Counted from the stretch's first letter, positions 54,910-63,983 are shown. The stretch is DNA of 64,000 nt from Chlorobium sp. (GCA_028277225.1 JANQHB010000033.1:62001-126000), one strand, 5' to 3'. The notes: generated by a model from the letters alone, not told the origin. Translations and numbers: made by a program.

Positions 54910-55590
54910 GATCTGGTTACGGAACTACTCCCCTAACCCCCAGCGAAGTGTTCCTGAGCAATAGCGCTCATTCACGACATCGAGCGCAAGCATATCACCG
55001 CCGTTTCATCATCGCACGAGCCGTTTCGGTCGCCATACAGAGAAGGCATCACGCTTTCGGAGACCGTAAGAGAAAAATGTGAACCATCTTCAATCCGCAT
55101 CTCTCCACGCATGGACATCAAACCATTCCAGCTCAACGGATTTCAGATTGACCTCCAGGCAGAAATACTGCTTGTGAAAATGGTCAGGACAACCGTGTGT
55201 ATAAACGGGAAAAGAGTCAATAATATCAAACCAGACATCCTTGGATCTGAATTTGAAAAAACGGCGGAAAGACTTGAACAATTGCTGAAGAAAAATCTTT
55301 CGTTTTAAGGAATAATCAGCCGCAAACATCTCGCACAGCAGCAACACGTCCCCTCCCCTAAATACAGAAGCCCAGACGTTGCCAGGCTCTTTAAAAAACC
55401 AAGGATTGGAAAAATATCAGACAGCCTGCTTTCAGGAACTGGCTTTAGTGCAAAAAAATCAAAATCACTTCGAGTCGAAAGTCTTTCTGTGAATATGAAG
55501 AAACATTGACGAAAAAATTTAACTTGTGAAAGCAATACGCGATTGTCAACAGACTTGCTCCAGGGTTATTTCAAATTTAATGAGGATTCA
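54910..55590. other. decayed gene-free region
   Basis: About 680 bases with no intact gene recognised. A 23-codon minus-strand piece at 54925-54993 (MLALDVVNERYCSGTLRWGL) faintly resembles the C-terminus of UmuC-type DNA polymerases. An open frame at 55111-55308 has no recognisable homology. It looks like remnant DNA beside the cbiR fragment. Confidence 0.5.
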
Positions 55591-56349
55591 ATGAGTATGA
55601 TTTTTTCTGTCGTTGCTTTTGTAATCGTCATGTCACTTGTGGTGATTGTCCACGAGTTCGGTCATTTTCTTGCGGCTCGCAAGGCAAAAGTGCCTGTATA
55701 TGAGTTTTCCATCGGTTTCCCGTTCAGTCCTCGTATCGCGACCATTTATCGCCATAAGGAAACCGCGTTCACGTTGCGACTTTTGCCGCTCGGCGGTTTT
55801 GTGAGTTTTTCGACCGACGGTGATGAAGATGCGCAAAAACTGTTCGGTGCTTCACGTCTTTCGCGTGCATCAATTATTGCCGGAGGCCCTTTTTTTAACG
55901 TGGTTTTCGCTTTTCTGATATTTATTCCGGCTTTTATTGGGACCGAGGGTACTTCATGGTTGCACGCTGTGCAGTCAAGTGCAAATGCTATCTGGATGGT
56001 GATTGCGGCAACATTGTCCATGTTTGGCGATCTTTTCACTGGGCAGGGAAGCATGGAAAACGTCACCGGCCCAGTCGGTATTGCTGTGATGGCAGGTCAG
56101 GCGGCAAGTGGAGGTCTTGGAGATTTCCTGTTCTTTACCGGGATTCTCAGTCTCAGTCTTGGTATTATGAACCTGTTGCCGTTTCCCGGATTGGATGGCG
56201 GTCAACTGGTTATGGTGCTAATCGAGGCTATACGCAACCGCCCTCTTGGTACGAAAGCGTATCAGGTTATCAATTTTACCGGTATCATGCTTTTTATTGG
56301 TTTGTCAATCTTTGTTACTTGGCATGATATCGTGCAACTAGTGAGTTAA
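55591..56349 (+). CDS. M50 site-2 protease, RseP-like without PDZ
   Basis: A 252-residue integral-membrane metalloprotease. The zinc motif HEFGHFLAARKAKVPVYEFS lies in the first helix, and the second motif MNLLPFPGLDGGQL near residue 205 supplies the Asp ligand. Between them there is only a short membrane segment, whereas RseP has PDZ domains there. The ATG at 55591 has GAGG 8 bases upstream. Intramembrane cleavage of an anti-sigma factor or signal peptide remnant is plausible, but no partner is adjacent. Confidence 0.87.
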   Translation: MSMIFSVVAFVIVMSLVVIVHEFGHFLAARKAKVPVYEFSIGFPFSPRIATIYRHKETAFTLRLLPLGGFVSFSTDGDEDAQKLFGASRLSRASIIAGGPFFNVVFAFLIFIPAFIGTEGTSWLHAVQSSANAIWMVIAATLSMFGDLFTGQGSMENVTGPVGIAVMAGQAASGGLGDFLFFTGILSLSLGIMNLLPFPGLDGGQLVMVLIEAIRNRPLGTKAYQVINFTGIMLFIGLSIFVTWHDIVQLVS

Positions 56350-56492
56350 GCATGAAATCCAGCAATGTGAATTTAATCTTGATTTTGAAAGAAACGACTC
56401 AGGAAATGGCATCCGTTTCTTCTGCCTCGAAAAATCGATTAACAGATGGATGAACAGGAGAAATATTTCATACCAACAAACCTTCAGTGCTC

Positions 56493-57173
56493 ATGGATGA
56501 TACACTTGCATTCGATGTATACGGCACACTGATCGATCCTCAGGGTATAACAGATGTACTAAATATTTTTCTAGATGATTCGTCAGCATCAGGTTTTGCT
56601 CGAATGTGGCGGGAAAAACAACTCGAGTATTCATTCAGAAGGGGGTTGATGCAGAATTATCAGACTTTTGCTGTATGTACCAGGGAGGCGCTTGAATACA
56701 CATGTGCCTATTTCAATCTTCAGCTGGAAACAGTGGAGAAACAACGAATAATGAATGCTTATGCAGTCTTGCCGGCCTTTGCAGATGTGCATACAGGTCT
56801 TGAAAAGATGCGGAATGCAGGTTTCAAGATGTATGCATTTTCAAATGGAACTGCTGAAGCAGTCAATGCAGTGCTTTCTCATGCAGGCTTGAAAAAGTAT
56901 TTCCTGGATATCGTAAGTGTTGATGAGGTGAGGTCGTTCAAGCCGAATCCTGGTGTTTACGGCCACTTCTTAAGAAGGACTTCTACTACAGGAAATAGTG
57001 CCTGGTTAGTATCCAGCAATCCATTCGATGTTCTTGGTGCGCTTTCGGCTGGTATGAAGGCGGTATGGGTAAAGAGACGGTCAGATATGCTCTTTGATCC
57101 TTGGGGGATGGAGCCAACAATGACTGTCAAGGGAGTGGATGATTTCGCACAACAATTGATAAGAGTCCAATAG
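56493..57173 (+). CDS. HAD-superfamily hydrolase, haloacid dehalogenase type II-like
   Basis: A 226-residue HAD enzyme. The nucleophile Asp is in LAFDVYGTLID, the second motif is MYAFSNGTAEAV, and motif III/IV is SVDEVRSFKPNPGVYGHFL with the catalytic Lys. The DVYGT start and the S-N-G motif match L-2-haloacid dehalogenases (HAD type II). ATG 56493 is preferred to the GTG at 56487. Co-oriented with the genes that follow but separated by 45 bases. Confidence 0.85.
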   Translation: MDDTLAFDVYGTLIDPQGITDVLNIFLDDSSASGFARMWREKQLEYSFRRGLMQNYQTFAVCTREALEYTCAYFNLQLETVEKQRIMNAYAVLPAFADVHTGLEKMRNAGFKMYAFSNGTAEAVNAVLSHAGLKKYFLDIVSVDEVRSFKPNPGVYGHFLRRTSTTGNSAWLVSSNPFDVLGALSAGMKAVWVKRRSDMLFDPWGMEPTMTVKGVDDFAQQLIRVQ

Positions 57174-57218
57174 ATCAAGAGTTTTTAGCTTCCTTGACAG
57201 ATGTAAAGTGAGTCAATC

Positions 57219-57677
57219 ATGTGCAGACTTCGGGACTACAAGCCAAGTGACGAAGAGAGTATTTTTCGAATTGTAAAGGAGGTCCTTTTGGGATACGGGT
57301 TGAGCACGAATCCGGAAGTGACCGATGCCGATCTTCAGGATATTCAAACGTCGTACCTGTCGGGTGGAGGGGCATTCAGGATTCTGGAAGCCGACGGCCG
57401 GATTGTTGGCTCCTATGGGCTGTACCCGACTTCGCGCAAGAGTTGTGAGTTACGCAAAATGTATTTAATGCCCGAACTTAAAGGGCAAGGGTTGGGGAAG
57501 ATGATGATTGAAGATGCATTTCGTGTTGCGAAAGATCTGGGGTTTACCGAGATGACTCTGGAGACGAATTCATGTTTGAAGGAAGCTTTGGGACTATACA
57601 GAAAGTACGGATTCAAGGAGTTCGTTCCTGGTCATTTCTCAGACCGATGTAATTTGGCAATGATCAAGACTCTCTAG
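57219..57677 (+). CDS. GNAT-family N-acetyltransferase
   Basis: A 152-residue GNAT protein. The acetyl-CoA pyrophosphate loop is in LMPELKGQGLGKMMIEDA and the later EMTLETNSCLKEALGLYRKY matches motif B with the family Y-G-F ending. Substrate unknown. Confidence 0.85.
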   Translation: MCRLRDYKPSDEESIFRIVKEVLLGYGLSTNPEVTDADLQDIQTSYLSGGGAFRILEADGRIVGSYGLYPTSRKSCELRKMYLMPELKGQGLGKMMIEDAFRVAKDLGFTEMTLETNSCLKEALGLYRKYGFKEFVPGHFSDRCNLAMIKTL

Positions 57678-57731
57678 CAATCACATGATAACCGGTGAAG
57701 TGGATTGTTACATTATAACAAGGATATCATA

Positions 57732-58349
57732 ATGAATGATTGGGTCTCAATGATTAATAAGATAAAGGCAATAAGTCAAATTGGCAAAGCCTATTCCAAG
57801 GACCCATTTGATATTGAGCGTTATAATCATTTGTCTGTTATCGCCAATGAAATGTATGCTGAGATATCAAAGGATGATCCAGAAAAGATTGAAAACTTTT
57901 TTATCCCGGATAAGGGCTATGCAACAGCAAAAGTTGATCTCAGAGCTGGCGTTATCAGGAATAATAAGATTTTATTAGTAAAAGAGAGACGTGATAATAA
58001 ATGGGCACTGCCAGGTGGATGGTCTGATGTAGGTGAAACACCAAGTGAAGGAATCACTAGAGAGGTAAAGGAGGAAACCGGTTTCAACATAGCCGTTAAT
58101 CGGTTAGTTTCTGTGCGTGACCAAAGTCTCAGTGGGTATACTCCCAGATATCCTGTTCACGTTTATAAAATGTTTTTCCTGTGTAACCTTGTTGACGGAA
58201 AGGCAGAGGAAAATATTGAGATCTCTGATGTTTCTTTTTTCTCAATTGATTCACTTCCTGAATTATCATTAGGAACTACTTTGAATAGAGATATCCATGA
58301 TATTTGGGACTATCATATTAATTCAAGGAAATTACCTATAGTTGATTAG
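57732..58349 (+). CDS. NUDIX hydrolase with N-terminal helical domain
   Basis: A 205-residue NUDIX enzyme. The NUDIX box begins GWSDVGETPSEGITREVKEE and continues TGF. A 65-residue helical N-terminal extension (IGKAYSKDPFDIERYNHLSV) is the type found in ADP-ribose or FMN pyrophosphatase-like proteins. The ATG follows AAGGA. The gene is notably AT-rich and is probably a recent arrival. Substrate not predictable. Confidence 0.87.
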   Translation: MNDWVSMINKIKAISQIGKAYSKDPFDIERYNHLSVIANEMYAEISKDDPEKIENFFIPDKGYATAKVDLRAGVIRNNKILLVKERRDNKWALPGGWSDVGETPSEGITREVKEETGFNIAVNRLVSVRDQSLSGYTPRYPVHVYKMFFLCNLVDGKAEENIEISDVSFFSIDSLPELSLGTTLNRDIHDIWDYHINSRKLPIVD

Positions 58350-58492
58350 AATAAACGGACTAGTATTGGAGACAGCACCATTATCAGCAGATCAAAAATT
58401 ATATACAACAAACTTAAATACAGGAGCGTCTAATTGTTCACTGATTGTTTGAGATTCCTTAGCCCAAATTGCTTTTTCCAGATCCGGTAAAA

Positions 58493-59449
58493 ATGAACTC
58501 AGAAAATTCAATCAATACATCATGGAACTTTCTGAAAGGCTTCGAGACGTCTTTGCATAGAGGAGGCCACCATGCCGCATTTCCATCGGGGATAGAAATG
58601 ATTTCCATGGATTTCACTACTGATTCTACTTCGAAACATTATTTTTCCATAGACCAGGCTCCGGTTATCTTCTCTTTTCAAATTTCAGGACACACTCAAG
58701 GTGAAGTTGCCCACTCGATAATCAGAAGTAAGCGTGTTGCAGGTGGGCCAGGAAAGGCCATTATCAGCTACTATCCTGAATCTCTTTTCAGGTCGAAGCT
58801 ATATGAACGCCAACACTATAAATTCGTTAACATCTATATAGCGCCTTGTCGTCTTTGGAAAATACTGGATGAAGAGCTTGATCAGGTTCCTGCCGAGGTT
58901 TGTCAAATACTACTGAATTCTGTCCAGCAACCTTACGACCTTATATTGAACATGCCCCCCCATGTCAGAATGACCGTCCATCAAATTTTCAATTGCCCAT
59001 ATCGAGGCGTATTGAAAAGACTCTATCTGGAAAGTAAGAGCATGGAGCTGATTATCAGTCTGCTTTGGGAAGCAAAACATGTTCCGCTTGAAAACCGCAA
59101 GCTGCAATTGCGCCACCTTGATAGAGAACGGATTCATTTTGCCAAAGAAATATTGCTGAGTGATATGGGAAATCCACCCTCCCTTCATGAATTGGCAAAA
59201 AAGACCGGGTTGAACGAACATAAACTCAACCGGGGATTCAAACAGGAATTCGGCACGACCGTCTACAAGCTTTATCAAGTACATAGGATAGAAGAGTCAA
59301 AAGATATCCTGGATGAGGGCCGGTTGAATATCGATGAGACTGCTTACCTCCTCGGTTTCTCCGATACCACCCATTTCATCAACCATTTCAAGAACTACTT
59401 TGGAACAACCCCCGGAGCCTATCTGAAAAACAGCCAGTCCCGCCAATAA
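58493..59449 (+). CDS. AraC-family regulator, PchR-like
   Basis: A 318-residue regulator. Residues 1-215 are an effector domain lacking a recognisable cupin motif but with the PchR-like length and HFAKEILLSDMGNPPSLHEL start of the DNA-binding part. The C-terminal domain has two helix-turn-helix units: PSLHELAKKTGLNEHKLNRG and IDETAYLLGFSDTTHFINHF, ending in FGTTPGAYL. Such regulators often control siderophore-receptor genes, and a TonB receptor lies 325 bases downstream. ATG 58493 is preferred over the TTG at 58469. Confidence 0.88.
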   Translation: MNSENSINTSWNFLKGFETSLHRGGHHAAFPSGIEMISMDFTTDSTSKHYFSIDQAPVIFSFQISGHTQGEVAHSIIRSKRVAGGPGKAIISYYPESLFRSKLYERQHYKFVNIYIAPCRLWKILDEELDQVPAEVCQILLNSVQQPYDLILNMPPHVRMTVHQIFNCPYRGVLKRLYLESKSMELIISLLWEAKHVPLENRKLQLRHLDRERIHFAKEILLSDMGNPPSLHELAKKTGLNEHKLNRGFKQEFGTTVYKLYQVHRIEESKDILDEGRLNIDETAYLLGFSDTTHFINHFKNYFGTTPGAYLKNSQSRQ

Positions 59450-59498
59450 TAGATCTGCCTCCAAAACGTTACGAACCTGCACCAGGCTTTCGTAAATG

Positions 59499-59528
59499 TT
59501 CTATTCTAATTCGACAATCTTCTATTCT
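59499..59528. promoter_or_regulatory. candidate AraC direct-repeat operator
   Basis: TTCTATTCT occurs at 59499-59507 and again, identically, at 59520-59528, exactly 21 bases apart, i.e. two helical turns. AraC-family proteins bind direct repeats with this spacing. It is 245 bases upstream of the receptor start codon, within the gap after the regulator gene. Confidence 0.4.
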
Positions 59529-59773
59529 GCGCCAACAGAATTGGGTAGTCTGTATCTGCTTTTTAAAACGACCTGCATTTCATGGCATATCTTGAGCGAT
59601 GACAGCGGTTTGCAGATCTGTCAGGTTGAATTAGAGCTGATATGTTCTTAAACGCTGCTATGAATAGAGCAAAATACTCATCACGAAATGAAGGAGTTAA
59701 ATGAGTTGTGCCTGACTGCATTCAAAATGGGCATTTTTTTATCAATACTTGTTAAACTCTAACCGAAGTAACC

Positions 59774-62035
59774 ATGCCATATAGTATAATGAATATCCGT
59801 CACCTGTTGACAGTTATGTTTTCTTTGCTGACACCGTTGTATTCAGCATCTCTTTTTGCTGAAGAACCCGTTGCCAATGAGAAAAAAGAAAACATAGCGG
59901 TGTATTATTCGGAGCCCATAACAGTAACAGCAGAAAAACGTGAAGAGGACATCCAAAAGGTGCCTGTCAGTGTTACAGCTTATTCTGGTTCGCAAATAGA
60001 GGATGCTGGAATTGCTGACATAGGTGAGCTCCAAACCTACATTCCAAACCTTTCAGACTTTCACTTTGGACCGAGAGGTGGCAGTGAAAGCCATCTGATA
60101 ATTCGAGGGATCGGATCACTTCTCGGTGATTCGTCGGTAGGATTTTATGTTGATGATGTCAGCTATCTCAGCGGCGTCTCGTTCAACATGACTGATTTTT
60201 ATGACATCGAAAGAATTGAATTACTTCGCGGCCCGCAAGGCACCCTCTATGGCCGTAACGCGCTCGGCGGCGTCATCAACATAATCACCAGGAAGCCGAC
60301 AAACGATTTCGATGTTCGCGCCGGACTGTCGTTCGGCGATTACGATTACCGGAAATATCATGCGCGTCTGAATGTCCCGGTGGTCATGGACAAGTTGTTT
60401 TTCAGCCTGTCGGGCTCTTATTCGGAGCGGGACGGTTTTGTCGAAAATGTCCTGACCGGCGAGGCGGTCGATTTCAGGGAGGGGCTCAGCGGACGAGCCA
60501 AGCTGCGCTGGATGCCTGCTGACTCGCTTGATATAACGCTTGGAATAAGCGGCGACCGGATCAGAGACGGTTCCTATGCGATCGGCCCTCTGGATCAAAT
60601 ACGCAATGACCCTTACAATGTAAGCCATGACTTCCCGGACGGGTACAGCAATTCAGACCAGACTCGCCAGGATCTCAGGATAGTCTATAAAGCGCCTGGA
60701 TTTACTGTAACATCGATCACGGGATTGCTCCAGCATTCTCTGGAGTCGATGAATGATCAGGACTTTACACCCATGGACTTTTTTTACAATGACTACAAAA
60801 AAGATACGGACCAGATGACGCAGGAACTGCAGTTTTCTTCTCCGGATGATAATGACAGTCAGCTTAAATGGATAGGAGGCGCCTACCTCTACAAGAAAGA
60901 CGTATGGAATGATTTCGATGATGTGACAAGGCCTGACTTTCTGGATTTCTACAGTGGAGGGCAGTTATCTGCCCTTATGCTCGATATCGAGATGCACAGC
61001 CTTTTGGAGGGAGACGTGGACACCTATGGGGGAGCTCTTTTCGGACAGGCAACCTATACCCTTTTCGACAAGCTTGACCTGACAGCCGGGCTTCGTCTCG
61101 AGTATGAAGAAAGCAGTGCTGAGCTGTTAAAAAGCCAGGAAATTGCTATCAGCGGTCTGGGATTACCTAATCTGCCCGTTTACCTTGCTGATCCATTTAT
61201 CGGACCTGTGCTGGGACCTCTTGTTTATGAGGGGCCTGTCTCGACAATAGACGAAAAAGTGGATTACACCGAATTGCTGCCAAAGTTTACCATAGCCTAT
61301 CGCCACAGTGAAGGTGTCATGACCTACGCCACAGCAGCCAAAGGATTCCGAAGCGGCGGATTCAATGTATATTTGCAGGGAAGCAGTGATCCTGATGATC
61401 TGATTTACGGCCCGGAGTATTCATGGAACTACGAGGCGGGGATTAAATCAAGCTGGCTCGACAATCGTCTTGTTTGTAACGCTGCGGTCTTTTATATCGA
61501 CTACAAAGACCAGCAGGTTATTCAGCTTCTTGGCTCCAGTGAAACAGTTACCAGTAATGCCGCAAAGTCAACATCCAGGGGATTTGAAATCGAGCTTGCC
61601 GCCAAACCGGCACGGGGGCTCGATCTGATAGCAAGTTATGGATACACAGATGCTTCTTTTGACCAATATCGTGATCCAGGGAAAGGTGCGGTCTATGATG
61701 ATAAAAAGGTGTTGATGGTTCCGGAGCATGATTATCTTCTCGCGGCTCAATACAGGCATGCATTAAGCCCGTCACTTTCACTGTTCGGTCGTGTCGAGTT
61801 ACACGGAACAGGTGAATTCTACTGGAATTATGAAAACAGTGAGATGCAGGAGGCATACGAATTGGTGAATGCCCGTATCGGCGCCGAGTTTGAGCACTTC
61901 GATGTGTATTTCTGGGTAAAAAATCTGTTAGAACAGGAATATGAGACCATCGCGTTCGAGTTTCCGGTCCTCGGCTGGCTGGCCCAGCCCGGTAATCCAA
62001 GGACCATAGGATTGACCCTGAACGGCAGGTTCTGA
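59774..62035 (+). CDS. TonB-dependent outer-membrane receptor
   Basis: A 753-residue receptor. Signal peptide about 28 residues; a TonB box-like SEPITVTAEKREEDIQKVPV; plug domain with GSESHLIIRGIGSLLGDSSV and ELLRGPQGTLYGRNALGGVI; a barrel ending in an aromatic GRF (TIGLTLNGRF). This matches siderophore/vitamin receptors, close to iron-complex receptors. The AraC regulator is upstream and a PepSY protein follows 2 bases after the stop. Confidence 0.92.
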   Translation: MPYSIMNIRHLLTVMFSLLTPLYSASLFAEEPVANEKKENIAVYYSEPITVTAEKREEDIQKVPVSVTAYSGSQIEDAGIADIGELQTYIPNLSDFHFGPRGGSESHLIIRGIGSLLGDSSVGFYVDDVSYLSGVSFNMTDFYDIERIELLRGPQGTLYGRNALGGVINIITRKPTNDFDVRAGLSFGDYDYRKYHARLNVPVVMDKLFFSLSGSYSERDGFVENVLTGEAVDFREGLSGRAKLRWMPADSLDITLGISGDRIRDGSYAIGPLDQIRNDPYNVSHDFPDGYSNSDQTRQDLRIVYKAPGFTVTSITGLLQHSLESMNDQDFTPMDFFYNDYKKDTDQMTQELQFSSPDDNDSQLKWIGGAYLYKKDVWNDFDDVTRPDFLDFYSGGQLSALMLDIEMHSLLEGDVDTYGGALFGQATYTLFDKLDLTAGLRLEYEESSAELLKSQEIAISGLGLPNLPVYLADPFIGPVLGPLVYEGPVSTIDEKVDYTELLPKFTIAYRHSEGVMTYATAAKGFRSGGFNVYLQGSSDPDDLIYGPEYSWNYEAGIKSSWLDNRLVCNAAVFYIDYKDQQVIQLLGSSETVTSNAAKSTSRGFEIELAAKPARGLDLIASYGYTDASFDQYRDPGKGAVYDDKKVLMVPEHDYLLAAQYRHALSPSLSLFGRVELHGTGEFYWNYENSEMQEAYELVNARIGAEFEHFDVYFWVKNLLEQEYETIAFEFPVLGWLAQPGNPRTIGLTLNGRF

Positions 62036-62037
62036 AG

Positions 62038-62556
62038 ATGTCGGGTCTGAAAATGCTGACGTGGTCTCGAAAACTCCATAAATGGATCGGGCTCTATGTC
62101 AGCATACTTACCATGATCTGGATGACCGAAATGGCTGTGCTTCCTGCGTTTTTCAATCAGGGATTGCCGGTGATCAAGGATGCCGTTCCTGCAAGAGTGA
62201 AGCCTGAAAAAACATCACTCTCTTTTGAGCATGTGCTGCAGGCTTTTATGAAAAACCGACCGGTCGGGATCATTTCGGCAGAAGATATGGATGAAATTTC
62301 CTATTTACCTGATCATGGCGTATACCGTTTTGCGGCAAGCGACACTTGCATTGAATGGTATGTAGCAGCTGAGAGCGGTGAAATTCTTGACTATGGATTC
62401 AATGCAAACCGTTTCGTAATGACCAAAGGCATGTTCGGGTGGCTGCATCCAATGATCGCTCAAATCATCCGAGCACCCTTCGAACTTCTGTTTGTTGCTC
62501 TTGCCGTCACGGGTTGTCATGTTGTTGTCTATCCCTGGATGAAGAAAAAGAAATAA
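62038..62556 (+). CDS. PepSY-domain membrane protein
   Basis: A 172-residue inner-membrane protein. The helix HKWIGLYVSILTMIWMTEMA, a PepSY-like segment SFEHVLQAFMKNRPV, then a final helix APFELLFVALAVTGCHVVVY. Such PepSY-TM proteins often accompany TonB receptors and may reduce or handle iron chelates. It starts 2 bases after the receptor stop and is followed by a strong terminator. Confidence 0.85.
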   Translation: MSGLKMLTWSRKLHKWIGLYVSILTMIWMTEMAVLPAFFNQGLPVIKDAVPARVKPEKTSLSFEHVLQAFMKNRPVGIISAEDMDEISYLPDHGVYRFAASDTCIEWYVAAESGEILDYGFNANRFVMTKGMFGWLHPMIAQIIRAPFELLFVALAVTGCHVVVYPWMKKKK

Positions 62557-62568
62557 ATCCGAAAAAAG

Positions 62569-62617
62569 AGGTTGAGTAGACCGGAAAAATTGCACCCCCG
62601 GTCTACTTAACCTTTTA
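62569..62617 (+). terminator. strong hairpin terminator of the receptor operon
   Basis: AGGTTGAGTAGACCGG pairs with CCGGTCTACTTAACCT (16 bp, one mismatch) around a 13-base loop, with TTTT after it. It lies 12 bases after the PepSY stop and can also end transcripts of the opposite toxin gene. Confidence 0.88.
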
Positions 62618-62634
62618 AACTCTTAAATAACAGC

Positions 62635-62929
62635 CTACAAATAGTCGTCCTCATACTGATGACGAACTGCCAGCACAGAGACCGCTTGATTGTCTTCGAT
62701 TTCAAAGAGCACAACGTAGCCTGAATTGCCGAACGATATGAGCAGTTCCCTCATAAACGGCGTTGCGGGGGTCGCTTTTCTGCAACTGAACGGAAAGTAC
62801 TGTAGTGCATCCATTCCCCGTTCTATGGCTTCCAGCGCTTTCCCGGCTACATTAATGTCTTTTTCAAGAAGAAATGAATACAGTCGAACAAGGTCGTTTT
62901 TCGCGTCCTGTGTAAAGCGTGAAGGTCAC
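62635..62929 (-). pseudogene. ParE/RelE-family toxin, frameshifted N-terminus
   Basis: The minus-strand body (TQDAKNDLVRLYSFLLEKDI, FSCRKATPATPFMRELLISF, GYVVLFEIEDNQAVSVLAV, ending DDYL) is ParE-type. The only good start, GTG at 62929, overlaps the antitoxin stop (GTGA) but lies in a different frame and stops after 21 codons; the toxin body has no ATG of its own until Met in ERGMDAL. One base too many (or a 7-base insertion) near 62918 explains this. Probably an inactive toxin. Confidence 0.75.
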
Positions 62930-63195
62930 GATGTTCGCCTTTTCGCCTTGTCGAGCATACCATGCAGCTCTTCCATGACAACAGAAGCATCCACATATTC
63001 ACCGGACTTTCGAGCGTTTTCACGGGAAGCGAGTCCTTTTGCAATGAACTCCTTCTGGTTTTGCCGCTTTTCTATAGTTGTCCGGAGCGACAATTCGATA
63101 AATGCCGAAAGTGTTTCTCCTTCTTCGAGAACTTGTTCTGCCGCTCTTCTGAGTTCCGGCGTTACTCGCAGGGATGGTAAAGATGCGCTTTTCAT
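62926..63195 (-). CDS. type II antitoxin (YlcI/YnfO-like)
   Basis: An 89-residue small antitoxin. The N-terminus LPSLRVTPELRRAAEQVLEE and GETLSAFIELSLR read as a ribbon-helix-helix-like strand and helices, the pattern of RelB/ParD-like YlcI/YnfO proteins. The C-terminus (VMEELHGMLDKAKRRT) is the toxin-binding tail type. ATG 63195 is chosen since the longer frame to 63351 has no family match. Its stop overlaps the GTG of the toxin. Confidence 0.82.
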   Translation of the reverse strand: MKSASLPSLRVTPELRRAAEQVLEEGETLSAFIELSLRTTIEKRQNQKEFIAKGLASRENARKSGEYVDASVVMEELHGMLDKAKRRTS

Positions 63196-63351
63196 TAAAG
63201 TCCCTTTTTGCGTTGCACATGCAATGCAATATAATTCACCCAACAAATACGTGCAAAAGACAAAATGTCTCGCGGAAAGCTTAACAAGCGGGAAAAACGG
63301 GATGATCCGGCAGCGGTGACAAGCCTCGGCCACAATCCTTTTCCCGCTCAC

Positions 63352-63477
63352 CTACCCCTTCATTAACCTCTTTACGTCAACCTTGTCTTTCAGGTACTCG
63401 ATGTTGGGAATTATTTCGTCGGGAATGATGTAAGAGGTCGTCCCGACCTTGAAAGGAAACCGGTTTTTGCAGTTCAT
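63352..63477 (-). pseudogene. 5' fragment of a cbiR-like gene, copy 3
   Basis: From ATG 63477 the minus strand reads [20 protein letters not shown] then [15 protein letters not shown], before ending at a stop after six more codons. Compared with intact cbiR ([20 protein letters not shown]) about three-quarters of the 35 residues agree, so it is a diverged, not freshly duplicated, copy. It is oriented like the other two copies. Confidence 0.85.
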
Positions 63478-63539
63478 GGATCACATACTTTCAGTCTTTT
63501 CCCAATCGCCGAACCCTGCACGTAACCGGGCGGCATAAA

Positions 63540-63983
63540 TTACAGCCAGCGCCTTGTTTTCTTTTTGTACTCTGCATACCGGTCGCCAAATGTTTTAGCC
63601 ATAGCTTCCTCCTCAAACCTGATGTACCAGCGGTCTGTTATCATAAAAAACCCAACGGCAACCAGGAGTGATGAAAAACTTCCCAGCACAATAGCCACCC
63701 CAAGCAAAGCTACAAGAAAACCAAGATACATTGGATTTCTACTTATTCGATAAAGGCCATCTGTAACCAATATATCCGGATCATCGAACGTCTCGATGTT
63801 CGTTCCTGTTTTTTCAAAAATATCAGAACCTCGCTTGGCGATCCCCAGCCCCGCTATAAGAGGCAGAATACCAACCAAACTGATCGGAAATGTAACAAAC
63901 TGCATAATCGGCAACACCAGCCAAAGCCCCACCATGACAACGATGCAGATAGCAAATAAAACCGGCGGTATAATTTTTCTCAT
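63540..63983 (-). CDS. isoprenylcysteine carboxyl methyltransferase-family protein
   Basis: A 147-residue membrane methyltransferase with four or five helices. The C-terminal half has LVTDGLYRISRNPMYLGFLV, the ICMT/PEMT SAM-binding signature, and EEEAMAKTFGDRYAEYKKKT. Substrates of bacterial members are mostly unknown (isoprenoids, phospholipids or small thiols). It begins 17 bases before the window edge and is complete. Confidence 0.85.
   Translation of the reverse strand: MRKIIPPVLFAICIVVMVGLWLVLPIMQFVTFPISLVGILPLIAGLGIAKRGSDIFEKTGTNIETFDDPDILVTDGLYRISRNPMYLGFLVALLGVAIVLGSFSSLLVAVGFFMITDRWYIRFEEEAMAKTFGDRYAEYKKKTRRWL

Noticed and set aside
55111..55308. A 65-residue open frame (MDIKPFQLNGFQ...)
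   Set aside because: No homology recognised and no ribosome site; a reverse-strand frame is equally open, so it is treated as remnant DNA.
62847..63044. A 65-residue minus-strand open frame
   Set aside because: It overlaps the antitoxin and toxin in another frame and has no family match.
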